16,704 nt of DNA from an uncultured Chitinophagaceae bacterium. Lineage in GTDB: Bacteria > Bacteroidota > Bacteroidia > Chitinophagales > Chitinophagaceae. The position numbers and the translations under genes were made by a program. Every line of letters begins with the position of its first letter. Positions within the stretch are counted from its first letter, which is position 1. The notes under the pieces are model-generated. The model ran no database searches. It was given only the letters and a program-made list of their open reading frames with translations, and had not been told where the DNA came from. The stretch covers positions 1 through 16,704 of the forward strand of contig CALCEA010000162.1 of NCBI GenBank assembly GCA_937900675.1, written 5' to 3'. Shown one piece after another: positions 7,391 to 14,901 of this stretch.

Positions 7391-7820
7391 GGTGACCCTT
7401 GTTTTTAATTTGTTCGGGAGTTAGCTCTGCAACTAATTGCACGCCTTTGATATTACGAATGGTTTGTAAGATGTCATTTACTTTTTCATCTTCAATCCAC
7501 TCTCCTCTTATCCACCAGATAAAATCCATATGTTTTAATTCTGGCAATAAATATTCACCATCAAATTGATTGTGGTACACAAAGTGTTGAATGCTTGTAG
7601 ATGGCTCTGTGGCTTCATACATAGAGAAATAATAAGTTCTGTTTTTTCTCTTTAAAGCAATTTCGTGATTGGGATTAAATCTAAATTCAAAACCCATGTA
7701 TTGATTGAGTAAAATACAAAACTGATAATTTTTTATAGGTGCAGTAATGCCTAGAATGCGCGAGCCTTCAAAGTCGCTTTCATTAATCGCATCCTGATCT
7801 AAAATTAGTTTCGCACTCAT
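7377..7820 (-). CDS. IPExxxVDY family protein
   Basis: A 147-residue soluble protein of the Bacteroidota IPExxxVDY family, whose function is not known. The naming motif is seen as LPELKHMDF at residues 92-100, with conservative changes (I to L, V to M, Y to F). The first third (LILDQDAINESDFEGSRILG, then NYQFCILLNQYMGFEF) and the aromatic middle (YYFSMYE) also fit. The C-terminus is helical, with a KG turn before LVAELTPEQIKN. A perfect -7 element ends 5 bases upstream of the ATG, so it may have its own leaderless transcript besides read-through from the M28 peptidase gene 28 bases upstream. Its 3' end overlaps the convergent selD gene by 14 bases. Confidence 0.8.
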   Translation of the reverse strand: MSAKLILDQDAINESDFEGSRILGITAPIKNYQFCILLNQYMGFEFRFNPNHEIALKRKNRTYYFSMYEATEPSTSIQHFVYHNQFDGEYLLPELKHMDFIWWIRGEWIEDEKVNDILQTIRNIKGVQLVAELTPEQIKNKGHLIFE

Positions 7821-7825
7821 TTAAT

Positions 7826-7833
7826 CAAATTTA
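7826..7833 (-). promoter_or_regulatory. -7 promoter element of the IPExxxVDY gene
   Basis: The minus strand reads TAAATTTG, a perfect TAnnTTTG match in the 28-base gap after the M28 peptidase gene. It ends 5 bases before the ATG. I see no TTG at the -33 distance, so this is weaker than the carB promoter. The local sequence is very AT-rich, which raises the odds of a chance match. Confidence 0.42.
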
Positions 7834-7848
7834 TAAAAATTCAAAACA

Positions 7849-9474
7849 TTAAAATTGAATTTCAAAACTCAATTCTTTTGCATCTCTTTTAATGACTAAA
7901 GTAGTCTTATCCCCTTTTTTAAATTTACCCAAGGCTTGCATATAGCTCATGACATCAATTAATTTATAATCGCCCACTTGCATTAAAACATCGCCTTGCT
8001 TTAAACCAATTTTCTCACCCAACTTACCTGCACTAGCACCTTCAATTCTAACACCCGTACCTGTGAAAGCGTAGTCTGGCATGACTCCCAAGCTTACAGA
8101 AAACTTGGTGCTCTTACCCATAGATTGTTCTCTGGTTTTTAAGAAATCAAATTTACCTAAACCGTCTGCAGCCTGCACAATGTCTTGCACATAACGCACT
8201 ACCGCTGCTTCCCCATCATAATTAATTTTATCCGCGTCATCTGTAGATTTATGATAATCAGAATGACTTCCAGTAAACATAAATAAAACAGGCATGTCTT
8301 TTCTATAAAAACTAGCATGATCACTTGGACCAGTACCAGCACTATCATAATGTGTAATTAAATCGGTAGAAACATTTTTTAAAATAGAAGACCAATTAGC
8401 GGAAGTACCATAACCACCCACGGTTAATTTACGCGCTGTATCATATCTACCTACCATGTCCATATTAATCATGTAGTTAAAATTAACTTGCATGGTTGGA
8501 TGATCTAACCAATATTTACTACCCAATAAACCTAATTCTTCACCAGAGAAATGAATAATTAAATAGTTATTGTTCTTAGGAGATTTTTTCGAAAGTCCTT
8601 TAGCTAATTCCATCAAAGCCGCAGTACCACTGGCATTATCATCAGCGCCGTTATGAATATCATTGTTTAAATCCAAACCATGTTTGTCTTCGTTATATCC
8701 TAAGTGATCCAAATGCGCACCCAACACCACCGTATTCGCTGCATTGTTATTAATAAACGCAACCACATTGTGTGCAGTTCTTTTTGGATGATCAAATTGA
8801 ATATTCGCTTCCACTTCGTAAGTGCCTGTTTCATCTTTAAAGAAGCTAGCAAAACCTTCTTTGGTAAAATACACTACTGGTAAATCTAAAGTTTTAGCAG
8901 TATCATATTTATTAAACTGAATATTATCAACCAAAGAACTATTATTGAATAAAAATAAAGCAGTAGCTCCTTTAGCTTTTACTTCGGCAGTAGTTTTATA
9001 CAACCAATCGTTTAAATCAAAATGAGGATTGCTTTTATTATCTTCCAATACTTCTCCCAAATCTTTAAACCAAACTTGTTTAGCTTCATTTAAAACAATC
9101 GCAGCATCAGATTGAAAAGCGCCCGTGCCACTATTAGACAATGGGAAAAAATCTTTATTAATAACAGGTACTTGATTATTGATTTCTAAAAAAGCATTGC
9201 TTGCCCATTTCTTACCCTCATCAATAGGGAAAGACTGAATAAAACCATTCTCCCCTGCAGGCTTCAATCCTATTTTTTGATAGTTTCTAACAATATAGTC
9301 CACCGCTAATTCTTCACCCACCGAACCAGCTCTTCTACCTTCCAATGCATCACTTGCTAAATATTGAATATGCTCTTGCAAATTTTTGATCAAATTCTTA
9401 TCTGATTTTTTGATTTTTTGAGCAGATACCAAAAATGGCATACATAGGGCGATCAGAATAACGGAAACTCTCAT
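7849..9474 (-). CDS. secreted M28-family zinc aminopeptidase with C-terminal PDZ domain
   Basis: A 541-residue exported metallopeptidase. Residues 1-18 are a signal peptide ending VSA before Q19, with no lipobox cysteine, so it is likely periplasmic or secreted. The M28 zinc ligands are all visible: H254 and nearby D256 in GAHLDHLG, D278/D279 in GADDN, the catalytic pair E312/E313 in SGEELG, D339 in NMDMVGR, and H408 in SDYHKSTDD. Residues about 120-230 look like a protease-associated insert between the two halves of the peptidase. Residues about 455-541 form a PDZ domain (LGVMPDYAF, GVRIEGASAGKLGEKIGL, KQGDVLMQVGDY), which may bind substrates or partners. Substrate is unknown; aminopeptidases of this type usually trim peptides for nutrition. 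A perfect -7 element lies 18 bases upstream of the ATG. It is divergent from feoB across an 88-base gap. Confidence 0.93.
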   Translation of the reverse strand: MRVSVILIALCMPFLVSAQKIKKSDKNLIKNLQEHIQYLASDALEGRRAGSVGEELAVDYIVRNYQKIGLKPAGENGFIQSFPIDEGKKWASNAFLEINNQVPVINKDFFPLSNSGTGAFQSDAAIVLNEAKQVWFKDLGEVLEDNKSNPHFDLNDWLYKTTAEVKAKGATALFLFNNSSLVDNIQFNKYDTAKTLDLPVVYFTKEGFASFFKDETGTYEVEANIQFDHPKRTAHNVVAFINNNAANTVVLGAHLDHLGYNEDKHGLDLNNDIHNGADDNASGTAALMELAKGLSKKSPKNNNYLIIHFSGEELGLLGSKYWLDHPTMQVNFNYMINMDMVGRYDTARKLTVGGYGTSANWSSILKNVSTDLITHYDSAGTGPSDHASFYRKDMPVLFMFTGSHSDYHKSTDDADKINYDGEAAVVRYVQDIVQAADGLGKFDFLKTREQSMGKSTKFSVSLGVMPDYAFTGTGVRIEGASAGKLGEKIGLKQGDVLMQVGDYKLIDVMSYMQALGKFKKGDKTTLVIKRDAKELSFEIQF

Positions 9475-9492
9475 AAAGGCTGATTTATGTCA

Positions 9493-9500
9493 CAAAATTA
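9493..9500 (-). promoter_or_regulatory. -7 promoter element of the M28 peptidase gene
   Basis: The minus strand reads TAATTTTG, a perfect TAnnTTTG match 18 bases before the ATG, giving an expected leader of about a dozen bases. No TTG is found 17-23 bases further upstream. It shares the 88-base divergent gap with the feoB promoter. Confidence 0.5.
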
Positions 9501-9547
9501 CAGCTTTTCAATTTCTAATTTCGTAAGTAACGCATAAACTTAAAGGG

Positions 9548-9555
9548 TAGCTTTG
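9548..9555 (+). promoter_or_regulatory. -7 promoter element of feoB
   Basis: TAGCTTTG matches TAnnTTTG exactly and ends 7 bases before the feoB ATG. Transcription would begin within a few bases of the start codon, leaving no space for a ribosome binding site. No clear -33 element and no obvious Fur-box-like inverted repeat were seen in the gap. Confidence 0.55.
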
Positions 9556-9562
9556 CCCACTT

Positions 9563-11671
9563 ATGAAAGCCGGCATACATATAGCACTTGTGGGTAATCC
9601 CAATAGCGGAAAAAGTTCGCTATTCAATGCTTTGACCGGCTTGCATCAGAAAGTGGGAAATTTCCCAGGTGTGACGGTAGATAAAAAAACAGGCGACCTA
9701 ACTGTAGAACCTTATGACACCACATTAATCGATCTTCCAGGTACTTATAGTTTTTATCCCAAGAGAGAAGATGAATGGGTAGCGTATAGAGTATTAATGG
9801 GTGTGGATGAGCAAGTAAAAACAGATGTTATTTTACTAGTAGCAGATGCGAGTAACCTAAAAAGAAATTTATTATTTTGTTCTCAGATCATTGATTTGAA
9901 AATTCCAGTAGTACTAGCATTAACCATGAATGATTTGGCTGCGAAGAAAGGAATTAAAATAGATGTTACAGGATTACAAGAAGATTTAGGCATTCCAGTA
10001 GTTGCAGTGGATGCCAGAAAGAATAAAGGATTGAGTGCGTTAAAAGAAGTGATTAAAGAAATTATTGAAACACCAAGATCTAAAACGCAGGAAAGTTTTA
10101 TTGATAATAAAAATTTAGCGGCAGAGGCAATTGATGATTTTAAAACATTGTATCCTACACATAGTGATTATGCAGCATTGCATTATTTAATGCATCATGA
10201 AACCTTTCCACTAGAAGCAGAAATGCAGGAGACGATTGAAAATATAGAGATCAAGCACAATTTCAATCATACCAAAACACAGGCAGCAGAAATTTTACAA
10301 AGGTATACGCGCATACAACAGATTATGAAGCGTCGTGTGACTGAGCCAGACCCAACAGAAAAGAAAAAAAGAACAGACCGATTAGATAATATATTCTTAC
10401 ACCGAGTTGGTGGATATTTTATTTTGTTGACTGTTTTGTTCTTATTGTTTCAATCTGTTTTCTGGATGGCAAAATTTCCAATGGAAGGGATTGAATGGAT
10501 TTTTACAAACATCACCACTTATTTAAATACAGTATTGCCAGCAGCGTGGTGGCAGGATTTATTAGTGAATGGAATTATTGCAGGAATGGGTGGTATCGTA
10601 GTATTTGTGCCACAGATTATGATCTTGTTTGGTATTATCACTTTGTTAGAAGATACAGGCTACATGGCGCGTATTAGTTTTTTAAGTGATAAACTAATGC
10701 GTAAAGTGGGATTGAATGGAAAGAGCGTAATGCCTATGATCAGTGGCTTTGCTTGTGCCGTGCCTGCGATCATGAGTGCTAGAAATATTGAAAATAAAAA
10801 AGAAAGGCTCTTAACCATATTGGTTACGCCCTTCATGAGTTGTAGTGCAAGATTACCAGTATATACCATTTTGATTTCACTAGTGATTGACGAGAAAATG
10901 TATTTTGGATTTTTAAGTCTACAGGGATTAGTGATGATGGGATTATACTTACTAGGAATTGTGATGGCCTTACTAGCAAGTTTTGTGTTGAAGTTGTTTA
11001 TCAAGATCAAAGAGAAGAGTTATTTTATTTTAGAACTACCAGTGTATCGTGCACCTAGATGGGGCAATATTGGAATGACCATGCTACAAAAAGCAAAAAT
11101 ATTTGTCACCGATGCAGGAAGAGTGATTATGATTATCAGTATTGTATTATGGTTTTTAAGTAGCTATGGTCCATCACAAAAAATGGATACCCTACAAAAA
11201 AACTACGAAGCTGCAGTACAAGCTAATCCAAGCAATACCGCTGTTTTAGAAAAACAATACCATACCGATAAATTAGCGAACTCATATGCTGGTATTTTAG
11301 GAAAACAAATCGAACCAGTGATTCAACCATTAGGATACGATTGGAAAATTGGTATTGCATTAGTGACTTCTTTTGCAGCAAGAGAAGTATTTGTGGGAAC
11401 CATGGCCACATTGTATAGTGTGGAAGAAGATGACAATACAAGTCTAAGAGAAAAATTAAATGCAGCTGTTTGGCCTGATGGAAGAAAAGTATATAGTTTG
11501 GCAGCAGCATTATCACTGATGATATTTTATGTGTTGGCAATGCAGTGTATGAGCACACTGGCTATTGTAAAAAGAGAAACCGGCACATGGAAATGGCCGG
11601 TTGTACAATTTTTTATGATGACAGGATTGGCTTATGTATTAAGTTGGATTACTTATACCATCGCCTCTTAA
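9563..11671 (+). CDS. feoB: ferrous iron transport protein B
   Basis: Inner-membrane Fe(II) importer of 702 residues with a cytoplasmic GTPase domain at the N-terminus. G-protein motifs: G1 GNPNSGKS at 11-18, the G2 region PGVTVD at 35-40, G3 DLPG at 57-60, G4 as TMND at 121-124, and a G5-like AVDARKNKG near 148-156. A helical insertion domain runs to about 265. The membrane part then shows paired Gate-type repeats: VVFVPQIMILFG, LLEDTGYMAR, SGFACAVPAIMSAR with the conserved cysteine, and MSCSARLPVYT; the second half has SFAAREVFVGT. The G4 motif has Thr where E. coli FeoB has Asn (NMxD). There is no FeoA, either fused or adjacent, and no FeoC. The gene is divergent from the M28 peptidase and ends one base from bcp on the opposite strand. 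Regulation by iron is expected for the family but is not shown here. Confidence 0.97.
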   Translation: MKAGIHIALVGNPNSGKSSLFNALTGLHQKVGNFPGVTVDKKTGDLTVEPYDTTLIDLPGTYSFYPKREDEWVAYRVLMGVDEQVKTDVILLVADASNLKRNLLFCSQIIDLKIPVVLALTMNDLAAKKGIKIDVTGLQEDLGIPVVAVDARKNKGLSALKEVIKEIIETPRSKTQESFIDNKNLAAEAIDDFKTLYPTHSDYAALHYLMHHETFPLEAEMQETIENIEIKHNFNHTKTQAAEILQRYTRIQQIMKRRVTEPDPTEKKKRTDRLDNIFLHRVGGYFILLTVLFLLFQSVFWMAKFPMEGIEWIFTNITTYLNTVLPAAWWQDLLVNGIIAGMGGIVVFVPQIMILFGIITLLEDTGYMARISFLSDKLMRKVGLNGKSVMPMISGFACAVPAIMSARNIENKKERLLTILVTPFMSCSARLPVYTILISLVIDEKMYFGFLSLQGLVMMGLYLLGIVMALLASFVLKLFIKIKEKSYFILELPVYRAPRWGNIGMTMLQKAKIFVTDAGRVIMIISIVLWFLSSYGPSQKMDTLQKNYEAAVQANPSNTAVLEKQYHTDKLANSYAGILGKQIEPVIQPLGYDWKIGIALVTSFAAREVFVGTMATLYSVEEDDNTSLREKLNAAVWPDGRKVYSLAAALSLMIFYVLAMQCMSTLAIVKRETGTWKWPVVQFFMMTGLAYVLSWITYTIAS

Positions 11672-11672
11672 A

Positions 11673-12137
11673 CTACCATCCACTAATTTCTAGAATCTCT
11701 TCGGTATGCGCTTTGGTATCAGGCTTCTCAATAATATGTTGCACCATACCCGCTTCGTCAATCAAAAAAGTAGTCCTGGTAGTACCCATATAGGTTTTGC
11801 CCATAAACTTCTTCTGACCCCAAAGATTGTATTTGTCTACTATTTTCTTGTCTTCGTCGGCAATCAAAGAGAACGGTAGTTCGTATTTGGCAATGAATTT
11901 GCCATGAGAAGCTACCGAATCCACGCTCACCCCTAGGATAGCGATGCCTTTTTTCAATAATTTCTTATAATTATCCCTCAAATTGCAGGCCTGAGCCGTA
12001 CAGCCCGGAGTATCGTCTTTTGGATAGAAGTACAAAACCAGTTTTTGACCCTTAAAATCGGCCAAAGCCACATTTTTTCCGTTTTGGTCCACCCCTTTAA
12101 ACGCAGGAGCTTTAGACCCTTCTTTAATAACTGCCAT
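11673..12137 (-). CDS. bcp: thioredoxin-dependent thiol peroxidase (Bcp-type peroxiredoxin)
   Basis: A 154-residue cytoplasmic peroxiredoxin of the BCP/PrxQ group that reduces hydrogen peroxide and organic hydroperoxides with electrons from thioredoxin. The active site is DDTPGCTAQAC: peroxidatic C46 and resolving C51, the CxxxxC spacing of atypical 2-Cys PrxQ enzymes. Further family marks are YFYPKDDTPG, LGVSVDSVASHGKF and FSLIADEDKKIVDKYNLWG, and a C-terminal region with RTTFLIDEAGMV. Length is normal. It is divergent from carB. The only upstream promoter-like string is a poor TATCTTCA, so its promoter is not confidently placed. It sits beside feoB, which makes sense physiologically (ferrous iron and peroxide together cause damage), but they are convergent and need not be co-regulated. 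Confidence 0.95.
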   Translation of the reverse strand: MAVIKEGSKAPAFKGVDQNGKNVALADFKGQKLVLYFYPKDDTPGCTAQACNLRDNYKKLLKKGIAILGVSVDSVASHGKFIAKYELPFSLIADEDKKIVDKYNLWGQKKFMGKTYMGTTRTTFLIDEAGMVQHIIEKPDTKAHTEEILEISGW

Positions 12138-12218
12138 AATGCTTGAATTAAGGTGAAGATAGGATTTTAAAAGCAGAAAAATGTTTGGGCTTCAAAAGGG
12201 GGAAAATGCAACCCATTT

Positions 12219-12247
12219 TTTGTAGATTTGCGCAATTTATATTTTTG
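12219..12247 (+). promoter_or_regulatory. carB promoter with -33 and -7 elements
   Basis: This is the best promoter in the window: TTTG at 12219-12222, a 17-base spacer, then TATTTTTG at 12240-12247, a perfect -7 element. It ends 4 bases before the ATG at 12252, so the mRNA should start at or beside the start codon. A second perfect -7 match, TAGATTTG, lies at 12223-12230 inside the spacer and could give a transcript with a leader of about 17 bases, but its -33 partner is not clear. Confidence 0.65.
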
Positions 12248-12251
12248 TACC

Positions 12252-13898
12252 ATGCCTAGAGACACATCCATCAAAACAGTATTAATTGTAGGTTCTGGAC
12301 CCATTATTATTGGACAAGCCTGTGAATTTGATTATTCTGGTTCACAAGCCGCTCGTTCATTAAGAGAAGAAGGGATAAAAGTGATCTTAATTAATAGTAA
12401 TCCAGCAACTATTATGACCGATCCGATGATGGCAGATAGAGTGTATTTATTACCATTGACGATTGAGAGCTTGGAGCAAATCTTACAAGAAAATCAAATT
12501 GATGCAGTGTTACCAACCATGGGTGGACAAACGGCATTGAACTTATGTAAGGAAGCAGATGAGATAGGATTATGGAAACAATATAATTGTAGAATGATTG
12601 GTGTGGATGTGGCAGCGATTGATACAGCAGAAGACAGAGAGAAGTTTAGACAATTGATGGTGAAGATTGGAATGCAAGTTGCACCAAGTCAGGTAGCCAA
12701 TAGTTTTTTAGAAGGAAAAGAAATTGCACAAAGAATAGGATTCCCATTAGTAATTAGACCATCTTTTACATTAGGTGGAACCGGTGGTGGATTTGTGCAC
12801 GATGCAAGTGAATTAGATGCAGCATTAGAAAAAGGATTGAAAGCTTCTCCCATGCATGAAGTGTTGGTAGAGAAAGCAGTGTTGGGATGGAAAGAATATG
12901 AATTAGAATTATTAAGAGATCAGGCAGATAATGTAGTGATAATTTGTACGGTAGAAAACCTAGATCCAATGGGTGTGCATACAGGAGATTCTATCACTGT
13001 AGCACCTGCTATGACATTGAGCGATACTGCATTCCAAGAAATGCGTAACAAAGCCATGTTAATGATGAGAAGCTTAGGTAATTTCTCTGGAGGATGTAAT
13101 GTGCAGTTTGCATTGAATCCTGCAACAGAAGAATTAATCGCAGTGGAAATTAATCCTCGTGTATCTCGTTCTTCTGCATTAGCCTCTAAAGCAACGGGTT
13201 ATCCGATTGCAAAGATTGCTGCAAAGTTGGCGATTGGCTATCATTTGGATGAATTGAAAAATCAAATCACTCAAACTACTTCAGCGTATTTTGAACCAGC
13301 ATTGGATTATGTAATTGTAAAAGTACCAAGATGGAACTTTGATAAATTCAAAGGCGCGAACGATACTTTAGGATTGCAAATGAAGAGTGTGGGTGAAGTA
13401 ATGGCGATTGGAAGAAGCTTTACAGAAGCGATACAAAAAGCATGTCAATCATTAGAGAACGAAGCAATAGGTTTAGGATATTATGGAAAGAGCTTGATGA
13501 AGAACGAAGAATTAATGGAATACATCAAGACACCAAAATGGGATAGAATATTTAGAATCAAAGATGCATTAATGCAAGGTTCAACGGTAAGATCTATTGC
13601 AGCTGCAACAGGAATTGATAATTGGTTCTTATATCAAATCAGAATCATCTGTGATATAGAAAAAGAATTAATGAAGCATACTATTGAGAGCTTGCCAACA
13701 GATGTATTGAAAGATGCTAAGAAACATGGCTTCAGTGATTTGCAAATTGCTAAATTATTACAAGGTAAAACCAATGACGATGCAGTGTATGAAAAGAGAA
13801 AAGCATTAGGTATTACCAGAGTATATAAAATGGTGGATACCTGCGCTGCAGAGTTTGAAGCAAAAACACCTTATTTTTACTCAACATTCGAAAACTAA
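12252..13898 (+). CDS. carB: carbamoyl-phosphate synthase large subunit, N-terminal half only
   Basis: A 548-residue protein matching only the first half of the usual large subunit (about 1073 residues in E. coli). It has the pre-ATP-grasp domain (VGSGPIIIGQACEFDYSG, then LINSNPATIMTDP), the first ATP-grasp domain that activates bicarbonate (PLVIRPSFTLGGTGGG, VEINPRVSRSSALASKATG), and the allosteric/oligomerisation domain from about 400 to the end (WDRIFRIKDAL, VYKMVDTCAAEF, TPYFYSTFEN). The second ATP-grasp domain, which phosphorylates carbamate, and the MGS-like regulatory domain are absent, and the next gene is unrelated. The stop falls at the natural boundary, so this looks like a gene split rather than a frameshift. 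The ATG at 12252 is preferred over the TTG at 12228: it fits family N-termini and the promoter overlaps the TTG. A separate C-half gene and carA would be needed elsewhere for arginine and pyrimidine synthesis. Confidence 0.92.
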   Translation: MPRDTSIKTVLIVGSGPIIIGQACEFDYSGSQAARSLREEGIKVILINSNPATIMTDPMMADRVYLLPLTIESLEQILQENQIDAVLPTMGGQTALNLCKEADEIGLWKQYNCRMIGVDVAAIDTAEDREKFRQLMVKIGMQVAPSQVANSFLEGKEIAQRIGFPLVIRPSFTLGGTGGGFVHDASELDAALEKGLKASPMHEVLVEKAVLGWKEYELELLRDQADNVVIICTVENLDPMGVHTGDSITVAPAMTLSDTAFQEMRNKAMLMMRSLGNFSGGCNVQFALNPATEELIAVEINPRVSRSSALASKATGYPIAKIAAKLAIGYHLDELKNQITQTTSAYFEPALDYVIVKVPRWNFDKFKGANDTLGLQMKSVGEVMAIGRSFTEAIQKACQSLENEAIGLGYYGKSLMKNEELMEYIKTPKWDRIFRIKDALMQGSTVRSIAAATGIDNWFLYQIRIICDIEKELMKHTIESLPTDVLKDAKKHGFSDLQIAKLLQGKTNDDAVYEKRKALGITRVYKMVDTCAAEFEAKTPYFYSTFEN

Positions 13899-13934
13899 AT
13901 CAATCATTGCTACAAAAGCATTAATCAATTATAT

Positions 13935-14897
13935 ATGAACGCAAAAGATATAGTAGTACAAAACGAAAAAGAAACCAGAGCAGGATTTGGTGATGGTATC
14001 TTAGAAATTGCTAGAGAAAATAAAGAGGTTGTGGTATTAACTGCAGACTTAGCAGGTTCTTTTAAGTTAGGACCATTGATGAAAGAAATGCCAGAGCGTT
14101 TTATTGAAGTAGGTATTGCAGAAGCAAACATGATTGGTATTGCTGCAGGTTTAACTATTGGAGGAAAGATTCCTTACACAACTACTTTTGCAGGATTTAG
14201 TACAGGTAGAGTGTATGATCAAATTAGACAATCAGTTGCTTACTCAGATAAGAATGTAAAAATTTGTGCATCACACGCAGGATTAACATTAGGAGAAGAT
14301 GGCGCAACACATCAGATATTAGAAGATATAGGATTGATGAAAATGTTACCAGGTATGACCGTGATTGTACCTTGTGATTATAATCAAACAAAAGCTGCAA
14401 CCAAAGCAGTAGCTTCTTACCATGGACCAGTATACTTAAGATTTGGAAGACCAAAATGGCCCAACTTCACTAAAGAAGATGGATCAGATTTTGTAATTGG
14501 AAAAGCGCAGGTTTTAGCTGAAGGAAAAGATGTAAGTATTATTGCTTGCGGACACTTGGTATGGAAAGCGATTGAAGCGGCTAAGCAATTAGAAGCTGAA
14601 GGTATTAGCGTTGAAGTAATCAACTTACATACGATCAAACCATTGGATGAAGCTGCAATTATCAAGAGCTTACAAAAAACAGGTTGTGTAGTAACTGCTG
14701 AAGAACATAATATTATTGGAGGTATGGGAGATGTAGTTGCACAAGTAGCCGCTAAGAATTGTCCAGTACCACAAGAATACATTGGAACAAAAGATACTTT
14801 TGGAGAGAGCGGAACACCGAATCAATTATTAACCAAGTATGGTTTGGATGCAGTAAACATTGTTGACGCTGCTAAGAAAGTAATTGCTAGAAAATAA
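13935..14897 (+). CDS. transketolase, C-terminal subunit
   Basis: A 320-residue protein corresponding to the C-terminal part of transketolase, the split form common in many bacteria. It carries the pyrimidine-binding domain: GFGDGILEIA near 17-26, VVLTADLAGS, IEVGIAEANMIGIAAGL with the catalytic-type glutamate E63, TTFAGFSTGRVYDQIR and EDGATHQILEDIG. The C-terminal domain follows from about 190 (VSIIACGHLVWKAIEAA, EVINLHTIKPLDE, TAEEHNIIGGMGD). It needs an N-terminal subunit that binds the diphosphate of thiamine diphosphate; none is in the window, although the two usually sit side by side. It lies 36 bases after the carB half with no promoter in between, so co-transcription is likely. A related 1-deoxyxylulose-5-phosphate synthase-like or pyruvate dehydrogenase beta-like enzyme is less likely given the length and motifs. 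Confidence 0.92.
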   Translation: MNAKDIVVQNEKETRAGFGDGILEIARENKEVVVLTADLAGSFKLGPLMKEMPERFIEVGIAEANMIGIAAGLTIGGKIPYTTTFAGFSTGRVYDQIRQSVAYSDKNVKICASHAGLTLGEDGATHQILEDIGLMKMLPGMTVIVPCDYNQTKAATKAVASYHGPVYLRFGRPKWPNFTKEDGSDFVIGKAQVLAEGKDVSIIACGHLVWKAIEAAKQLEAEGISVEVINLHTIKPLDEAAIIKSLQKTGCVVTAEEHNIIGGMGDVVAQVAAKNCPVPQEYIGTKDTFGESGTPNQLLTKYGLDAVNIVDAAKKVIARK

Positions 14898-14901
14898 TAG
14901 G

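Noticed and set aside
11223..11558. Minus-strand open frame of 111 codons inside feoB.
   Set aside because: It is a shadow of the conserved feoB membrane domain. The product has no recognisable family and there is no upstream signal.
12228..12251. TTG start for CarB, giving eight extra residues.
   Set aside because: The codons lie inside the promoter, and the ATG at 12252 gives the usual N-terminus.
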